This document shows positions 1 through 9,335 of a DNA stretch of 64,000 nt, one piece after another (positions within the stretch are counted from its first letter, which is position 1; each line of letters opens with the position of its first letter). Origin of the DNA: Symbiodinium natans (Eukaryota > Sar > Dinophyceae > Suessiales > Symbiodiniaceae); contig CAJNDS010000108.1 of assembly GCA_905221605.1 (NCBI GenBank), positions 64,001 through 128,000 on the forward strand, read 5' to 3'. Both the position numbers and the translations under genes were made by a program. Under the pieces are notes generated by a model. The model was given only the letters and a program-made list of their open reading frames with translations, did not search any database and was not told the origin of the DNA.

Positions 1-1
1 G

Positions 2-97
2 CTGCCCCTGCCCTCGCCTCTTGCAAGGCCCAGGAGCAGGCTGAGCTTGCATCTGAAGGAGATCCGCGCACAGGTCCAGGCACTGGTGGACTCGTGA
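2..97 (+). CDS. 3' end of a gene entering from the left (terminal exon-like frame)
   Basis: An open frame enters the window and stops at TGA 95-97. Its last residues, LKEIRAQVQALVDS, are amphipathic and coiled-coil-like, resembling other helical exons in this window. No start is visible, so only the C-terminus of a plus-strand protein would be present. The product is not recognised. The two other frames are also partly open here, so the frame choice rests on helix quality alone. Confidence 0.28.
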   Translation: MPLPSPLARPRSRLSLHLKEIRAQVQALVDS

Positions 98-597
98 GCT
101 GCAGTAGGCAACGTAGTCCCGTGCCAGCGATTCTTTTGTGTGAATGACGAAGACATTCGATGGCTGGTGGTTCCAGGCGCGTCACGTCTGAGGCCGCCAT
201 GCTGCAGCATGCTTGCTGTGCTGCTGTGCTCTGGCGGTGTCCTGCTCACGTCTGCTCGCAGTGCTTCGCACCTCCAGTGCGAGGCCAGGGGAGCTGGCGT
301 CGAATTCAACATCGAGTGGGCGATGGGACTGTCAGTCCCCCAAATTCGACGTGAAATTACGTGAACACATGTAAGCCGGTTAGGGGTAAAAAGGGCTGTG
401 GACAGGCAGCGCGATCGTTTTAAATCGTTCATCCTAAGGCCCGGCTTCGCGACAATGTGCAAGTGGCCGCCTGCGTGATGGCCTCGCAGCCCCTGGAGAA
501 ATGGATTCAGGCAGATTCCAAATACGAAATACGGTTTCACCATGTTGTCTAACACAGCACATTGCAGTTCTCACTCCCTTGAAATACCCTGGGCTCC
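98..597. other. No convincing gene; contains a small nested hairpin
   Basis: An ATG-initiated frame of 74 codons (140-364, plus) exists but has no family resemblance, and the overlapping frame is equally open. The only clear structure is the hairpin at 298-351. Confidence 0.4.
298..351. repeat. Nested inverted repeat (hairpin)
   Basis: CGTCGAATT (298-306) is exactly complementary to AATTCGACG (343-351). Between them GGGACT (325-330) pairs with AGTCCC (334-339) around a 3-nt loop. The nested arms could mark a tiny hairpin element or be incidental. Confidence 0.5.
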
Positions 598-614
598 AGA
601 CTCTAACCTGAATC

Positions 615-2354
615 ATGGCAACGACACTGGCGTGCATTGCAGGTGGGATCCACCCAGCTGCAGATGCGACAGGGAGAAGGGTTCTTTTCAGTGGGTCGGG
701 CAACGGACCGCCGGATGAGTCGAACACGCACATCGTCGCGGCCAGCAGAACCGGAACCAGCGCCTTTCAGCCGGTGGAACATGGGACAGGTGAGATGGAC
801 GAAGGTTATGGTGCAGGCAACCTGTTTGGCGCCAGATCGCTCGTTGCCCGAAGTACACGCGGTGAACCCCAGCCTTCTGACATGGAGCACTGTGGAAGGG
901 GATGGGCAGGAGGCCAGTCTGGGTTGAATCTCATTGCACACTCAGAATGTGACTCTAAACTGAACCATGTGGTTCCCCTTTCTGGTGGTGACAGTGCCGC
1001 GCACGCAGTTGCGATCCATCCAGCTGCAGATGCGACAGGGAGAAGGGTTCTTTTCAGTGGGTCGGGCAACGGACCGCCGGATGAGTCGAACACGCACATC
1101 GTCGCGGCCAGCAGAACCGGAACCAGCGCCTTTCAGCCGGTGGAACATGGGACAGGTGAGATGGACGAAGGTTATGGTGCAGGCAACCTGTTTGGCGCCA
1201 GATCGCTCGTTGCCCGAAGTACACGCGGTGAACCCCAGCCTTCTGACATGGAGCACTGTGGAAGGGGATGGGCAGGAGGCCAGTCTGGGTTGAATCTCAT
1301 TGCACACTCAGAATGTGACTCTAAACTGAACCATGTGGTTCCCCTTTCTGGTGGTGACAGTGCCGCGCACGCAGTTGCGATCCATCCAGCTGCAGATGCG
1401 ACAGGGAGAAGGGTTCTTTTCAGTGGGTCGGGCAACGGACCGCCGGATGAGTCGAACACGCACATCGTCGCGGCCAGCAGAACCGGAACCAGCGCCTTTC
1501 AGCCGGTGGAACATGGGACAGGTGAGATGGACGAAGGTTATGGTGCAGGCAACCTGTTTGGCGCCAGATCGCTCGTTGCCCGAAGTACACGTGGTGAACC
1601 CCAGCATTCTGACATGGAGCACTGTGGAAGGGGATGGGCAGGAGGCCAGTCTGGGTTGAATCTCATTGCACACTCAGAATGTGACTCTAACCTGAACCAT
1701 GTGGTTCCCCTTTCTGGTGGTGACAGTGCCGCGCACGCAGTTGCGATCCACCCAGCTGCAGATGCGACAGGGAGAAGGGTTCTTTTCAGTGGGTCGGGCA
1801 ACGGACCGCCGGATGAGTCGAACACGCACATCGTCGCGGCCAGCAGAACCGGAACCAGCGCCTTTCAGCCGGTGGAACATGGGACAGGTGAGATGGACGA
1901 AGGTTATGGTGCAGGCAACCTGTTTGGCGCCAGATCGCTCGTTGCCCGAAGTACACGCGGTGAACCCCAGCATTCTGACATGGAGCACTGTGGAAGGGGA
2001 TGGGCAGGAGGCCAGTCTGGGTTGAGTTTCACTGCACACTCAGAATGTGACTCTAACCTGAACCATGTGGTTCCCCTCTCTGGTGGTGACGGTGCTGTGC
2101 ACGCAGTTGCGATCCACCCAGCTGCGTTCAGTCCGAAGCTGACTGGTCAAGAGGCTAGTTTGTTCATAGTTCTCGACAAGCGAGGAGGGATCCCCACAAG
2201 TTTCAGAGTTGAGGGTTCGCGGCTCATTTTTGTTTTCTTGGGGGGTGGGTGGGGGCGTGTGGGCGTCCTCGGCCAACAAGAAGCTGCACTGATGATGTTT
2301 CCATGTAAAAACCGAGCCCAACCCCTATCTTCACCCGTTACAAGTTCATTCTAG
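615..2354 (+). CDS. Long open frame through the 366-bp array (122-residue repeats)
   Basis: A 579-codon frame starts at ATG 615 and stops at TGA-free sequence until 2354, reading each unit as a 122-residue repeat containing GTGEMDEGYGAGNLFGARSL. It is not a recognised family. A second plus frame and two minus frames are also open across most of each unit, as expected when a 366-bp unit that happens to lack stops is multiplied. Each unit also carries GGGACAGGTGAG, a splice-donor-like site. The array may therefore be a duplicated exon-intron block rather than one exon. Coding status is unproven. Confidence 0.25.
   Translation: MATTLACIAGGIHPAADATGRRVLFSGSGNGPPDESNTHIVAASRTGTSAFQPVEHGTGEMDEGYGAGNLFGARSLVARSTRGEPQPSDMEHCGRGWAGGQSGLNLIAHSECDSKLNHVVPLSGGDSAAHAVAIHPAADATGRRVLFSGSGNGPPDESNTHIVAASRTGTSAFQPVEHGTGEMDEGYGAGNLFGARSLVARSTRGEPQPSDMEHCGRGWAGGQSGLNLIAHSECDSKLNHVVPLSGGDSAAHAVAIHPAADATGRRVLFSGSGNGPPDESNTHIVAASRTGTSAFQPVEHGTGEMDEGYGAGNLFGARSLVARSTRGEPQHSDMEHCGRGWAGGQSGLNLIAHSECDSNLNHVVPLSGGDSAAHAVAIHPAADATGRRVLFSGSGNGPPDESNTHIVAASRTGTSAFQPVEHGTGEMDEGYGAGNLFGARSLVARSTRGEPQHSDMEHCGRGWAGGQSGLSFTAHSECDSNLNHVVPLSGGDGAVHAVAIHPAAFSPKLTGQEASLFIVLDKRGGIPTSFRVEGSRLIFVFLGGGWGRVGVLGQQEAALMMFPCKNRAQPLSSPVTSSF
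649..2127 (+). repeat. 366-bp tandem repeat, four full copies plus a partial fifth
   Basis: Copies begin at 649, 1015, 1381 and 1747 with ATCCA(C/T)CCAGCTGCAGATG, and a fifth start at 2113 diverges after about 15 bases. The period is exactly 366 bp and copies differ at only a few positions. Examples are GCATTCT for GCCTTCT in copies 3 and 4, and a changed 3' end in copy 4. Sequence at 600-648 resembles a shortened unit end, so the array probably starts near 600. Because 366 is divisible by 3, any open frame in the unit stays open through the array. Confidence 0.97.
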
Positions 2355-2514
2355 TTGAGCGCGGTATTTTAGGACAAGCGGTAGCTTAATTGTATGAGAA
2401 CTGTTTCGGAACCAGGCGCTTCGATGCTCTCGGACGTTGGAACTGTCACTGTGGCTGGCGATGGTCGCGGAGTCGGCGTCGGAGTCGGCAGGTATGGTGG
2501 GATGAGTCCGATGG

Positions 2515-2775
2515 GTGTGTCTGCATGGGGCTTCCGAACTCAACCAGGAAGCCCTGGCCCACAAAGCGAATGGAGAGTTGGACGCTGCAGTCAAAATCCC
2601 TCGTCACAGCGCCTCGCCAGCTCAAGCCGTGGGTGCAAAGCTCGCAGCGAGGCCCGCACGGCGCCTGCACCTGGACGCGCCCGCAAGGGCAAGAGCACCT
2701 TGCCTCACAGGTCCCCAGAAGCTCTGGGTCGATGTCCTGCGGTCGTGGGAACGTCAGCCGCTTGCAAGACCATGA
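2515..2775 (+). CDS. Exon-like frame, unknown protein
   Basis: This frame gives a charged helical opening (ELNQEALAHKANGELDAAVK) and then a basic Ala/Arg/Pro-rich segment, ending at TGA 2773-2775. No ATG begins it, so it would be an internal or terminal exon. The overlapping plus frame 2394-2906 is longer but looks compositionally random. No family was recognised. Confidence 0.28.
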   Translation: MCLHGASELNQEALAHKANGELDAAVKIPRHSASPAQAVGAKLAARPARRLHLDAPARARAPCLTGPQKLWVDVLRSWERQPLARP

Positions 2776-2961
2776 GTGGTGGCAGTAGGAGCAGGATACT
2801 GCCAGGGGAGGGGGATGTGCTGGAATGCGGAGCGCGTTCTTCCTCGGCTTCACCGCTGCCTACATCCGGCAAAGGCACGGGCCTTTTCTTGACAACGCGC
2901 GCATGATTTTTGATGTGTATGCATTCTCTATAATGCCTGTCTAAGTCTAAGAGTAGCATGA

Positions 2962-3474
2962 TGGGTTCCGTTCTCTGGTCAGTTTGCTGTTGCTGCTGCT
3001 GGTGCTGCTGGTGTTGCTGCGCCTGTGGCTGGATTTGTGGAGTCCACCCTTTGCTTTCTGATGGCTTCTGTCCATGCTTTGTTTATCAAGCCATTCCACA
3101 GTGCAGGTCGCCTTGCGAAGAGCTTCCATGTCAAAAAGTTCGGAGCAAGAAGCCATCAGGGCCAGCATGCCTCTCGAAGCCGACCTGGAAGCTCCACAAG
3201 GCCGGCGCAAGTGGACGCGGAGATCGAAGGAGCCGCCGCTGGAGGGAACCTCCCTTCGCCTTCCAACTCGACGGTTGTGGCGCCCTCGGCCATTCCCGGA
3301 AACATTCAGGGGGCCGATCAGAAAGCGGCCCAGGAGGGCGCCGAGACGAGAGCCCCGGTTTCCGATGCCAAGACCGCCACGACTTGCGAAGACTCCAAAG
3401 AGCCGTTGGCCGCATCAAAGTCCACGAGCGATAAGATCGCATCGCAAGACAAAGGCTGGCTTACGGGTGCTTAG
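2962..3474 (+). CDS. Terminal exon-like frame: Ala-rich hydrophobic start, disordered tail
   Basis: The frame opens after a stop at 2959 and ends at TAG 3472-3474. A likely acceptor is CTCTGGTCAG near 2990. The first part is alanine-rich and hydrophobic (AVAAAGAAGVAAPVAG, then STLCFLMASVHALFIK), which could be a membrane or signal segment. It is followed by a basic stretch and a long polar, disordered tail rich in A, E, K, S and T. G/C dominates third codon positions in the tail, which favours this frame over the Arg-rich alternative. Function unknown. Confidence 0.42.
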   Translation, partial: WVPFSGQFAVAAAGAAGVAAPVAGFVESTLCFLMASVHALFIKPFHSAGRLAKSFHVKKFGARSHQGQHASRSRPGSSTRPAQVDAEIEGAAAGGNLPSPSNSTVVAPSAIPGNIQGADQKAAQEGAETRAPVSDAKTATTCEDSKEPLAASKSTSDKIASQDKGWLTGA

Positions 3475-4128
3475 TTCCCTGTACATGCAGGTGCTTGCAG
3501 CATCTTGCCGCAACTTGCGTAGGAACTCCGGCTCCGGAAGAGAAGCCTGAAGAGCCTGGCCGGGACCAAAGACGTTTCAGTTTCACCATGTTTGACTTGC
3601 TTTTTGACGGACGGGTGAATGGCACAGGTGTAGGTCGAAGGAGCGTGACTGGCAATGACTGAGGCAAGCAAAGCACCGTCAAGGGTCGCTCAGATCCCGA
3701 TAGATTGGGAGCAGCAATGCTGGGATAGTATGAGTCGTATCCGTCTGACACGGGTCGCGTCGCTTGTGGCATGATGTGGCACGCGCAGAAAGCTCCTGTA
3801 CCAAGGCAAAGGGAAGGGAAAGCTACCACCGCCAGCTGTGCCGAAGTGCGCAGCCACACCGCCCATCTTTTGTTGAATCCCAAACTTGCTGTTGCTGTGG
3901 TGTGTTGCCTCGTGCTTCAAAAAGGCAGAAGGGTGATGGAAAGAACGGGAAAGGAGTAGCGAAAGGAGACCACAACCACCTCAAGGCCCCTTCGATCCTC
4001 AGCCCGTATTTCGTGATTGCAACGGAGGCACTCACATCCGAATCCGTCCGAATCCGTCACCTACAGGTAGAGGAGGCAACGACGATGCGAAAAGCAGAGG
4101 CCACCGGGAGACTATGGTCGACCCTCGT
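3475..4128. other. Unresolved stretch, no supported gene
   Basis: Open frames occur on both strands (for example 3764-4291 plus and 3461-3883 minus), but none stands out by composition or motif. The plus frame runs into the inverted repeat at 4129-4219, which alone accounts for part of its openness. Confidence 0.35.
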
Positions 4129-4219
4129 GATGTTCCCCCTTCTACTAGCAGTCCTTAATAGGGATTCTAGTACCCGTACTATAATTCTATCAAGGACTGC
4201 TAGTATGAGGGGGAACATC
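4129..4219. mobile_element. MITE-like element with 28-bp near-perfect terminal inverted repeats
   Basis: The left arm 4129-4156 begins GATGTTCCCCCTTCTACTAG. It pairs with the right arm 4192-4219 with two mismatches. The 35-nt centre contains TAGTACCCGTACTA, which can fold further. The whole 91-bp unit is a strong foldback. No transposase and no clear target-site duplication are visible. It could be a non-autonomous DNA transposon or a folded structural RNA gene. Confidence 0.68.
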
Positions 4220-4518
4220 CCAAGTAGAATGCATGTTGGTCTCCAAGCAGTTGACGATTGTTCCCTTGGCAGAACAAAGCATTGCAACTGACCAGGTCAT
4301 CCCCACCGTCCAGGTCAAACGTATTTTCTGGAACCCCATCCACCTCCGAGCCCATGGCAGCTGCACAGTGTGCTGCCCTTGTGACAATGGCACACGCTGC
4401 ATCCTATTCGCTTGCGAAATGTCATGAGATGCACAATGACATGATCTGAAGTCTGCTCTCTGAAAGTTCAGCGCCTTGTCATGAGTCAGAATCGAACAGG
4501 AGTCACAGCCAGAAGTAT

Positions 4519-4765
4519 TCACTGATCGAACACTTCATTCCCTGCCACTGTCCAGATGGGATGCCATTGACGACGAAACCTATTCGATTGATTTGGAGGA
4601 CTGCGAACCATAAACCGTTGAACTTCAGCATGTGCACCAGCGCATGAGGTTTCGCAGTTGGCATTGTTTGTGGTCGTCGGCGTCGGCGTCGTCGTTGGCG
4701 TTGTGGTGGTGCTAGTGGTGGTGGTGGTGGTGGTGGGGGGTGATGGGTGGTGGGTGGTGGGTGGC

Positions 4766-4817
<52 letters not shown>

Positions 4818-5211
4818 TGGTGGGTGGTGGGTGGTGGGTGGTGGGTGGTGGGTGGTGGGTGGCGGGTGGCGGGTGGCGGGTGGCGGGTGGCGGGTGGCGG
4901 GTGGTGGGTGGTGGGTGGTGGGTGGTGGGTGGCGGTGGCGGTGGCGGCGGGGGGCGCGGAGGCGGTGGTTGTGGGGGTGGTGGTGACTGCTTCTTCTTGT
5001 GATGATTTTCCGCGAAAGAGGCCGAACATGCCGTAAAAACCGAGGATTCTGAGGCAGCCCGGCCCACCCTCACAAGAGAAAATGCAACAGCAAGCAAAGA
5101 CAAGTTTTTCTGCGTGGTCAAACATGCGAAGCCTCCAGCAACTCTTGTGTGAAGCACTGTGGCCAGCTGAAGTGAAAGAATACTGCAAAGAACAGCGTGA
5201 CGAAAACGCAA
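4519..5211 (-). CDS. Candidate secreted Pro/His/Thr-repeat protein
   Basis: On the minus strand an ATG at 5211 starts a 230-codon frame. The N-terminus, MRFRHAVLCSILSLQLATVL, has the basic-then-hydrophobic shape of a signal peptide. About 75 residues later it enters a proline/histidine/threonine tract of heptads such as HHPPPTT. These are encoded by the 7-bp array at 4742-4936 (three 7-mers make one heptad). All three minus frames give similar Pro-rich peptides, so the array itself is not evidence of selection. The N-terminal part is the only argument for a gene. Confidence 0.3.
4742..4936. repeat. 7-bp G-rich minisatellite (GGTGGGT and variants)
   Basis: A tract of about 28 heptamers in homogeneous blocks: a GGTGGGT block, a GGTGGGC block, GGTGGGT again, a GGCGGGT block, then GGTGGGT. 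Blocks of one variant suggest unequal exchange or slippage. The plus strand has closely spaced G runs suitable for G-quadruplexes. Confidence 0.95.
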
Positions 5212-6363
5212 GCTTTTCCAAGATCACCCTGCTGCCAAAACACCGACACCACTTTTTTGAATAAATCAACAAACGTTCCACGGCGGCGAATGGGAGACCT
5301 TCCTTGTTTTCTTCTTTTCGTTATGTTGTGGCGGTTGTGGTGGGTTTTCTGTGGTTGTTGGCTGTCATGTAGTGGCTGTTTCTCTGGTTGTTGGTGGTGG
5401 TCTGGTGGTGGTTGCGGCATTGCCGCTTCTGCGTTGCTTTTGCTTGACTTCTTCTGAGAACAAGAAGCAACATGACGAAGGAGTTGGAGCGCCTTTTTGC
5501 GGAAGTCAGAAGTCCAAGAGGAAAAGCGGAAGAAAAGGGAGGTGGAGCTGCAGAGCTTATGCGTTTGAGCCTCTATGAGAGGGCGGTGCCAGCCAGGTGA
5601 GGGAAAGCGGATCATCCGAGTCTTCGATGAGCAGAGGCGCAGGCAAAGACGCCTGTTGTCTTGGGCCTGGCGGAGTCCAGCATAGTCTAGCGCTCGAGAG
5701 CAGAACGGCGGATGCAACATGCTTCTCTGCAAATCTGCCGGGAGGCAGATATGCATCATGATTGCCCGGCTGCCTGGCGCTCGGCCGAATTTCGAATGAG
5801 CCTTCCTTCTGGAGTTCTTTTCTGAACAGAGGGGCCTCCTTGGATGTTATCATTCTTGTCAATTTAGGCCTGGAAATGTCTTGAAGCTGGTGAGCGACAT
5901 GGACTCCCAGAGGCCACTGCGGTTCTGTGAAATAGGGCTGTGAGTGAAAAGTTTTGGCTTGCAAAACAGAACCCGGGGGGTTAGCCCGCGACGAAGCTTG
6001 TGACAAAAGGGTCAGCCATCCCGCGACAAGGCCTGCGACAACCCGCGACAACCCCGGGAAAAGCTCCGACAACTCAGCCAAACAGTCGTCCCCTTCACTA
6101 CACTGCAGACAATTTTCTAGCAAGACCTGTCAAAGCCTTGGCCCTGAGCCCCTAAGCCTAAACCTTCGAAAGCCCTTTCTCTGCGACCCCTGTGAGGCGA
6201 AGAAAGAAAGCTTCTAGCCGAAGTTTCAACACGTAGGTTTGCAAGCCATTCGTACAACAGGGTTTGTGAATATGTACATATATCTAAGGGGGTTGAAGAA
6301 GGCCGCCCGACAAAGAGTATGAAACAGGGAGGGGCGACCTCCACGACAAAGGGGGTTTTGTGT
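5212..6363. other. Unresolved stretch with GT-rich and CGACAA-rich patches
   Basis: A minus frame of 213 codons (5118-5759) contains a Gln/His/Pro-rich patch opposite a GT-rich plus-strand tract at 5325-5420. It has no recognisable domain. At 5990-6075 the motif CGACAA recurs imperfectly. Nothing else is supported. Confidence 0.35.
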
Positions 6364-6425
6364 CATCATTCAAGTTCACGAGCTGTGCAAATGGCATCAT
6401 TTAAGTTCACGAGCTGTGCAAATGG
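6364..6425 (+). repeat. Tandem duplication, 31 bp x 2
   Basis: CATCATTCAAGTTCACGAGC at 6364 recurs at 6395 with a single C/T change, and the copies are directly adjacent. It is a recent local duplication with no evident function. Confidence 0.95.
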
Positions 6426-6514
6426 AAGGCTGGGCAGAGATGAGGCGCGCAGATGCCCAACACCAATGATGAAGGGCCATGGGGCCCTTTGCGAATTTTA
6501 TGGTCCCGCCGCAG

Positions 6515-6604
6515 GTTGAACTTCTCCTGCAGAACAGCCCATCCGCCGAAGAAACACAGATGCTCCGACGCGCGCTAGAGGACCTCGGAGTATCTTTCCG
6601 TTTG
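6515..6604 (+). CDS. Exon 1 of best multi-exon gene candidate (helical)
   Basis: After GCCGCAG (AG 6513-6514) a phase-0 frame reads VELLLQNSPSAEETQMLRRA and continues to a possible GC donor (GCAAGA) at 6605. Without splicing the frame stops at 6620-6622. An in-frame ATG lies just upstream at 6500. The peptide is amphipathic and resembles a regulatory or coiled-coil helix. It is in phase with the exons at 6976, 7665, 7774 and 8153. Family unknown. Confidence 0.4.
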
Positions 6605-6734
6605 GCAAGAAAGACTTGCTGATCTTGCAAGGAGAATGTCGTGGACGAAAACAATGTTTGGGACACGGCAGAGGACTTGAGATCAGAAACGGTTTGCAGC
6701 ATCGAGTCTTGTCAACAGTTTTTGAATGGCCATG

Positions 6735-6768
6735 ATGCCCTAAACCCTAAACCCTAAGCCCTACTAGA
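6735..6768 (-). repeat. Short interstitial telomere-like repeat (CCCTAAA)
   Basis: CCCTAAACCCTAAACCCTAA appears here, the complement of the TTTAGGG motif. It is only about four units long and lies in non-coding sequence. Confidence 0.9.
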
Positions 6769-6975
6769 ATCCTTTCGTGGGATGTATGAATGGGCACACC
6801 ATTGCACGCGAGCCAGGACTTCATGTTGTCGCTGCTGGCGATTCCTCGAGTTCAATTACGGTTGAAAGTATGGGGATTCGTGACTTCCTTTCAGGACCCG
6901 ATTCACCTGCAAGAGCTCTGCCAGGGGGAGCATTGCTGTTGAATCTGCTCTCGTTGATTGCCGTCGATTCCCCAG

Positions 6976-7050
6976 GAGAAGTTCGAGCACATCGCAGCTG
7001 ACGTGGCTGGCGTGATTGCTGGATGTCGATGTTTGCTTTCATCAATGAGG
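6976..7050 (+). CDS. Exon of best multi-exon gene candidate
   Basis: A 75-bp phase-0 exon lies between CCCCAG (AG 6974-6975) and a consensus-like donor GTGAGG at 7051. It reads EKFEHIAADVAGVIAGCRCL and ends LSSMR. Both edges and the frame agree with neighbouring exons of the same phase. Function unknown. Confidence 0.45.
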
Positions 7051-7664
7051 GTGAGGCGCACAAGCGGTCCCCACATCCTCCGACGATATTTCGCGACCTG
7101 CTGTGCGAAGGCACTTGCTGGGAGTTGCTCTACATGCAGGCAATTTTCTGAATGGTGGAACTCGGCCACACACTCAGAGACGCAAGAGGTTTTGTGACAG
7201 CAAAAAAATCCACAAGCTGCGGTCGAACCAAAAGACGAAATGCAATGTCATCTTCAACATGTATCGTGCTCCCCACTCTGGCAACCGGATGAACTCAGAT
7301 TTGCTGCGACCTCCGACAAGGAAATAGGGGCTTGTCGGTACCTGTGACGCTATCCCAAACAAAGGCTTCACAGAGTCCCACTGCATCAATGGAGACTCAC
7401 CAAAACCCCTCCGACAGTACATGCAACTACTTGTCCTATGGATTCGACATGGCTCGACCAGCATGTCTAGGAGACTATGGGGATCGGTGTGCACGGACAT
7501 GCACTCGCAGCGATGCGGTATGCCATTTCGCACTTATACATGGACCGACTCGAGAAAATGTCGTTAGTGTGGGAGCCGAGATGACCCACGGCGGACTGGG
7601 GTGCTTGTCTGTCGGCTTCTGAAACTTGATATCCTTGAGGCGTGGCCGTGCAGACGGTTTCGCC

Positions 7665-7706
7665 ATGGAAGCCTTACTGCAGCTTCGAACTGTCAAGGCC
7701 ACGCAG
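7665..7706 (+). CDS. Exon of best multi-exon gene candidate (start uncertain)
   Basis: The frame MEALLQLRTVKATQ begins at ATG 7665, though coding may extend upstream (LRRGRADGFA). It ends at CAG 7704-7706 before GCTGGG, a possible GC donor. A GC-AG intron 7707-7773 would be only 67 bp. Non-GT donors are known in dinoflagellates. If the intron is not removed, the frame does not join the next exon. Confidence 0.38.
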
Positions 7707-7773
7707 GCTGGGGCGCAATGCACCGCAAGCCAGGAATGGGTCGTTGACTCACGGGGTTTGGGGGCGTTGCCAG

Positions 7774-7887
7774 GCTGCCGATCAGACTCTGGTTCATTTC
7801 ATCACGCTTCAGATGGAGAAACGGTGCCCCATCAATCGAAAGTGTGTCAAGGCTGTCAAGGCTGTGGAACGGTTTTTTGGTTTGCAG
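7774..7887 (+). CDS. Exon of best multi-exon gene candidate
   Basis: A 114-bp phase-0 exon (38 codons) runs from CCAG to CAG|GTATCC. It reads ADQTLVHFITLQMEKRCPIN followed by RKCVKAVKAVERFFGLQ, a basic amphipathic helical segment. It joins in frame to the exon at 8153 across an intron containing (TG)n. No family was recognised. Confidence 0.52.
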
Positions 7888-8003
7888 GTATCCAGGGGAG
7901 CTTGCCAGCTGAAGCCTGAGCGTGCTTGGTGTTGTGCGCCCCGCCCCCTCCACCCGCAATTTGGTCTGGTCGACGCACGCTTGGTGGGCCTTTGTCATCT
8001 TTC

Positions 8004-8016
8004 GTGTGTGTGTGTG

Positions 8017-8098
<82 letters not shown>
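8004..8098. repeat. (TG)n microsatellite inside an intron
   Basis: Nearly uninterrupted TG dinucleotides with one early TGCG interruption. It lies within the inferred intron 7888-8152. Confidence 0.97.
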
Positions 8099-8099
<1 letters not shown>

Positions 8100-8152
8100 A
8101 TCTGCACGCTGCTCTGCTTTTCACAACATCTTTTCCAGGCCTGTTCTCCCAG

Positions 8153-8401
8153 GGGCAGGAGGCGGATTGGATCCGCCCGAGCCTTGGTGTACCTTCGCCA
8201 AAAGGTGATCATACGAAAGGCTTAGACCTTTTTGACGTAAGAGACGATTCGTCCTTCTTTCAAGGACATGCTGCCAGACGCCCCATCGAGGACGCGGCAC
8301 AGGAGATTGCAAGAGTCGCAGAAGTTGTCGCCTTCAAGATCCTTCAAGAGCCGTACCTGGACAGGAGTCCGGCGCGCTACTGGCCCAAGCGGTGCAGATG
8401 A
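8153..8401 (+). CDS. Exon of best multi-exon gene candidate (3' edge uncertain)
   Basis: A pyrimidine-rich tract and CTCCCAG end at 8152. The phase-0 frame then reads GQEADWIRPSLGVPSPKGDH, and later ARRPIEDAAQEIARVAEVVA and ILQEPYLDRSPARYWPK. This is convincing protein-like sequence with an acidic patch (LDLFDVRDD) and a helix. The frame stops at 8399-8401, but a donor may end the exon earlier. Together with 7774-7887 it is the clearest spliced pair in the window. Confidence 0.52.
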   Translation, partial: GQEADWIRPSLGVPSPKGDHTKGLDLFDVRDDSSFFQGHAARRPIEDAAQEIARVAEVVAFKILQEPYLDRSPARYWPKRCR

Positions 8402-8604
8402 TGAAGACTATCCGACTGGTGCAGATCGGCTGCATCTTTCGATTTGTCTTTTCCAGAGAGGGTCGGAGCTCCGACGCAAGATGGAAGGGCTGAGATCTAG
8501 TTAGTGAGATGAATGTCTGGAGCATCTCAGGATCGAAGAAGATGTGTCGGAGGGCGTTTCTCGCAAGGAGGAGAATCTTGGTGCTGGGTCTGAGTGACTC
8601 CTGA

Positions 8605-8766
8605 TACCACTGCAGCAAAAGCTTTGAGGACGTTCTCCAGCACTACGGCGAGTGCCTGTCCATGTGCGTGGCGGAACTTGAAGCGCTACAGGGGAGAATA
8701 GGCCCTTCTTGTCCGGCAATGCGCTGCGCTGTGGGTTCAAGCGAGATTCTCGCAGAGGCGTGGTGA
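8605..8766 (+). CDS. Helical exon-like frame
   Basis: Opening after a stop, the frame reads KSFEDVLQHYGECLSMCVAE then LEALQGRI and ends at TGA 8764-8766. A CTGCAG acceptor-like site precedes it at 8610-8615. It could continue the gene at 6.5-8.4 kb. The sequence between 8402 and 8604 holds only weak candidates (RIEEDVSEGVSRKEENLGAG). Confidence 0.38.
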   Translation, partial: YHCSKSFEDVLQHYGECLSMCVAELEALQGRIGPSCPAMRCAVGSSEILAEAW

Positions 8767-9335
8767 ATGTCAAGTACCAAGAGGTGTGTGAGTGGCGCGA
8801 AGCTCGGAGAGTGCCTCATGGATGAGCCGGCTTTTGCGACATCTTCGTTAAGGCTGCACATCGATGCTGATCACCGCAAGCCCAGTGATGAGCGCCCCAG
8901 TTGCACGTCGGCCAGCAGTTTATGCTCTTTCTGCGTTCCAAGCTTAGGATGCATCAGGAATCACCAGGCAATGCACACACCTGCTCCAGGCTGTTTGGGA
9001 TTTGGCATCAATTCCTGGAGGACGGGTCCAGTATGCAATGCCAGCTGTAGGCAACGGTGAGGCACAGCATGATAGAATTTCTGAGAAGTTGACCCGGCCA
9101 TCGTGAAGCAAGGGCAATCGCTCCCGAGAAGGTCTTTGAGTCTTGAGATGCCCTTGCAGGGCCTGGCATGCAAAAGGCGCCAGATGCACACTGCGGAAGC
9201 TGTCCGTAGCAGTGTGGCCAAGGCCCAAACAAACATGGAAGCAAAAGACATCACATGGTCAGTTCTGAGCGTGCTCACGGTCTCGTAGTGATGTGGCTGA
9301 CGACACTGTCAGTCGTTTCAGCACTCTTTCCGCAG

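Noticed and set aside
4658-5002. Glycine/valine/tryptophan-rich plus frame
   Set aside because: It is only the 7-bp array read on the other strand; no non-repeat coding sequence supports it.
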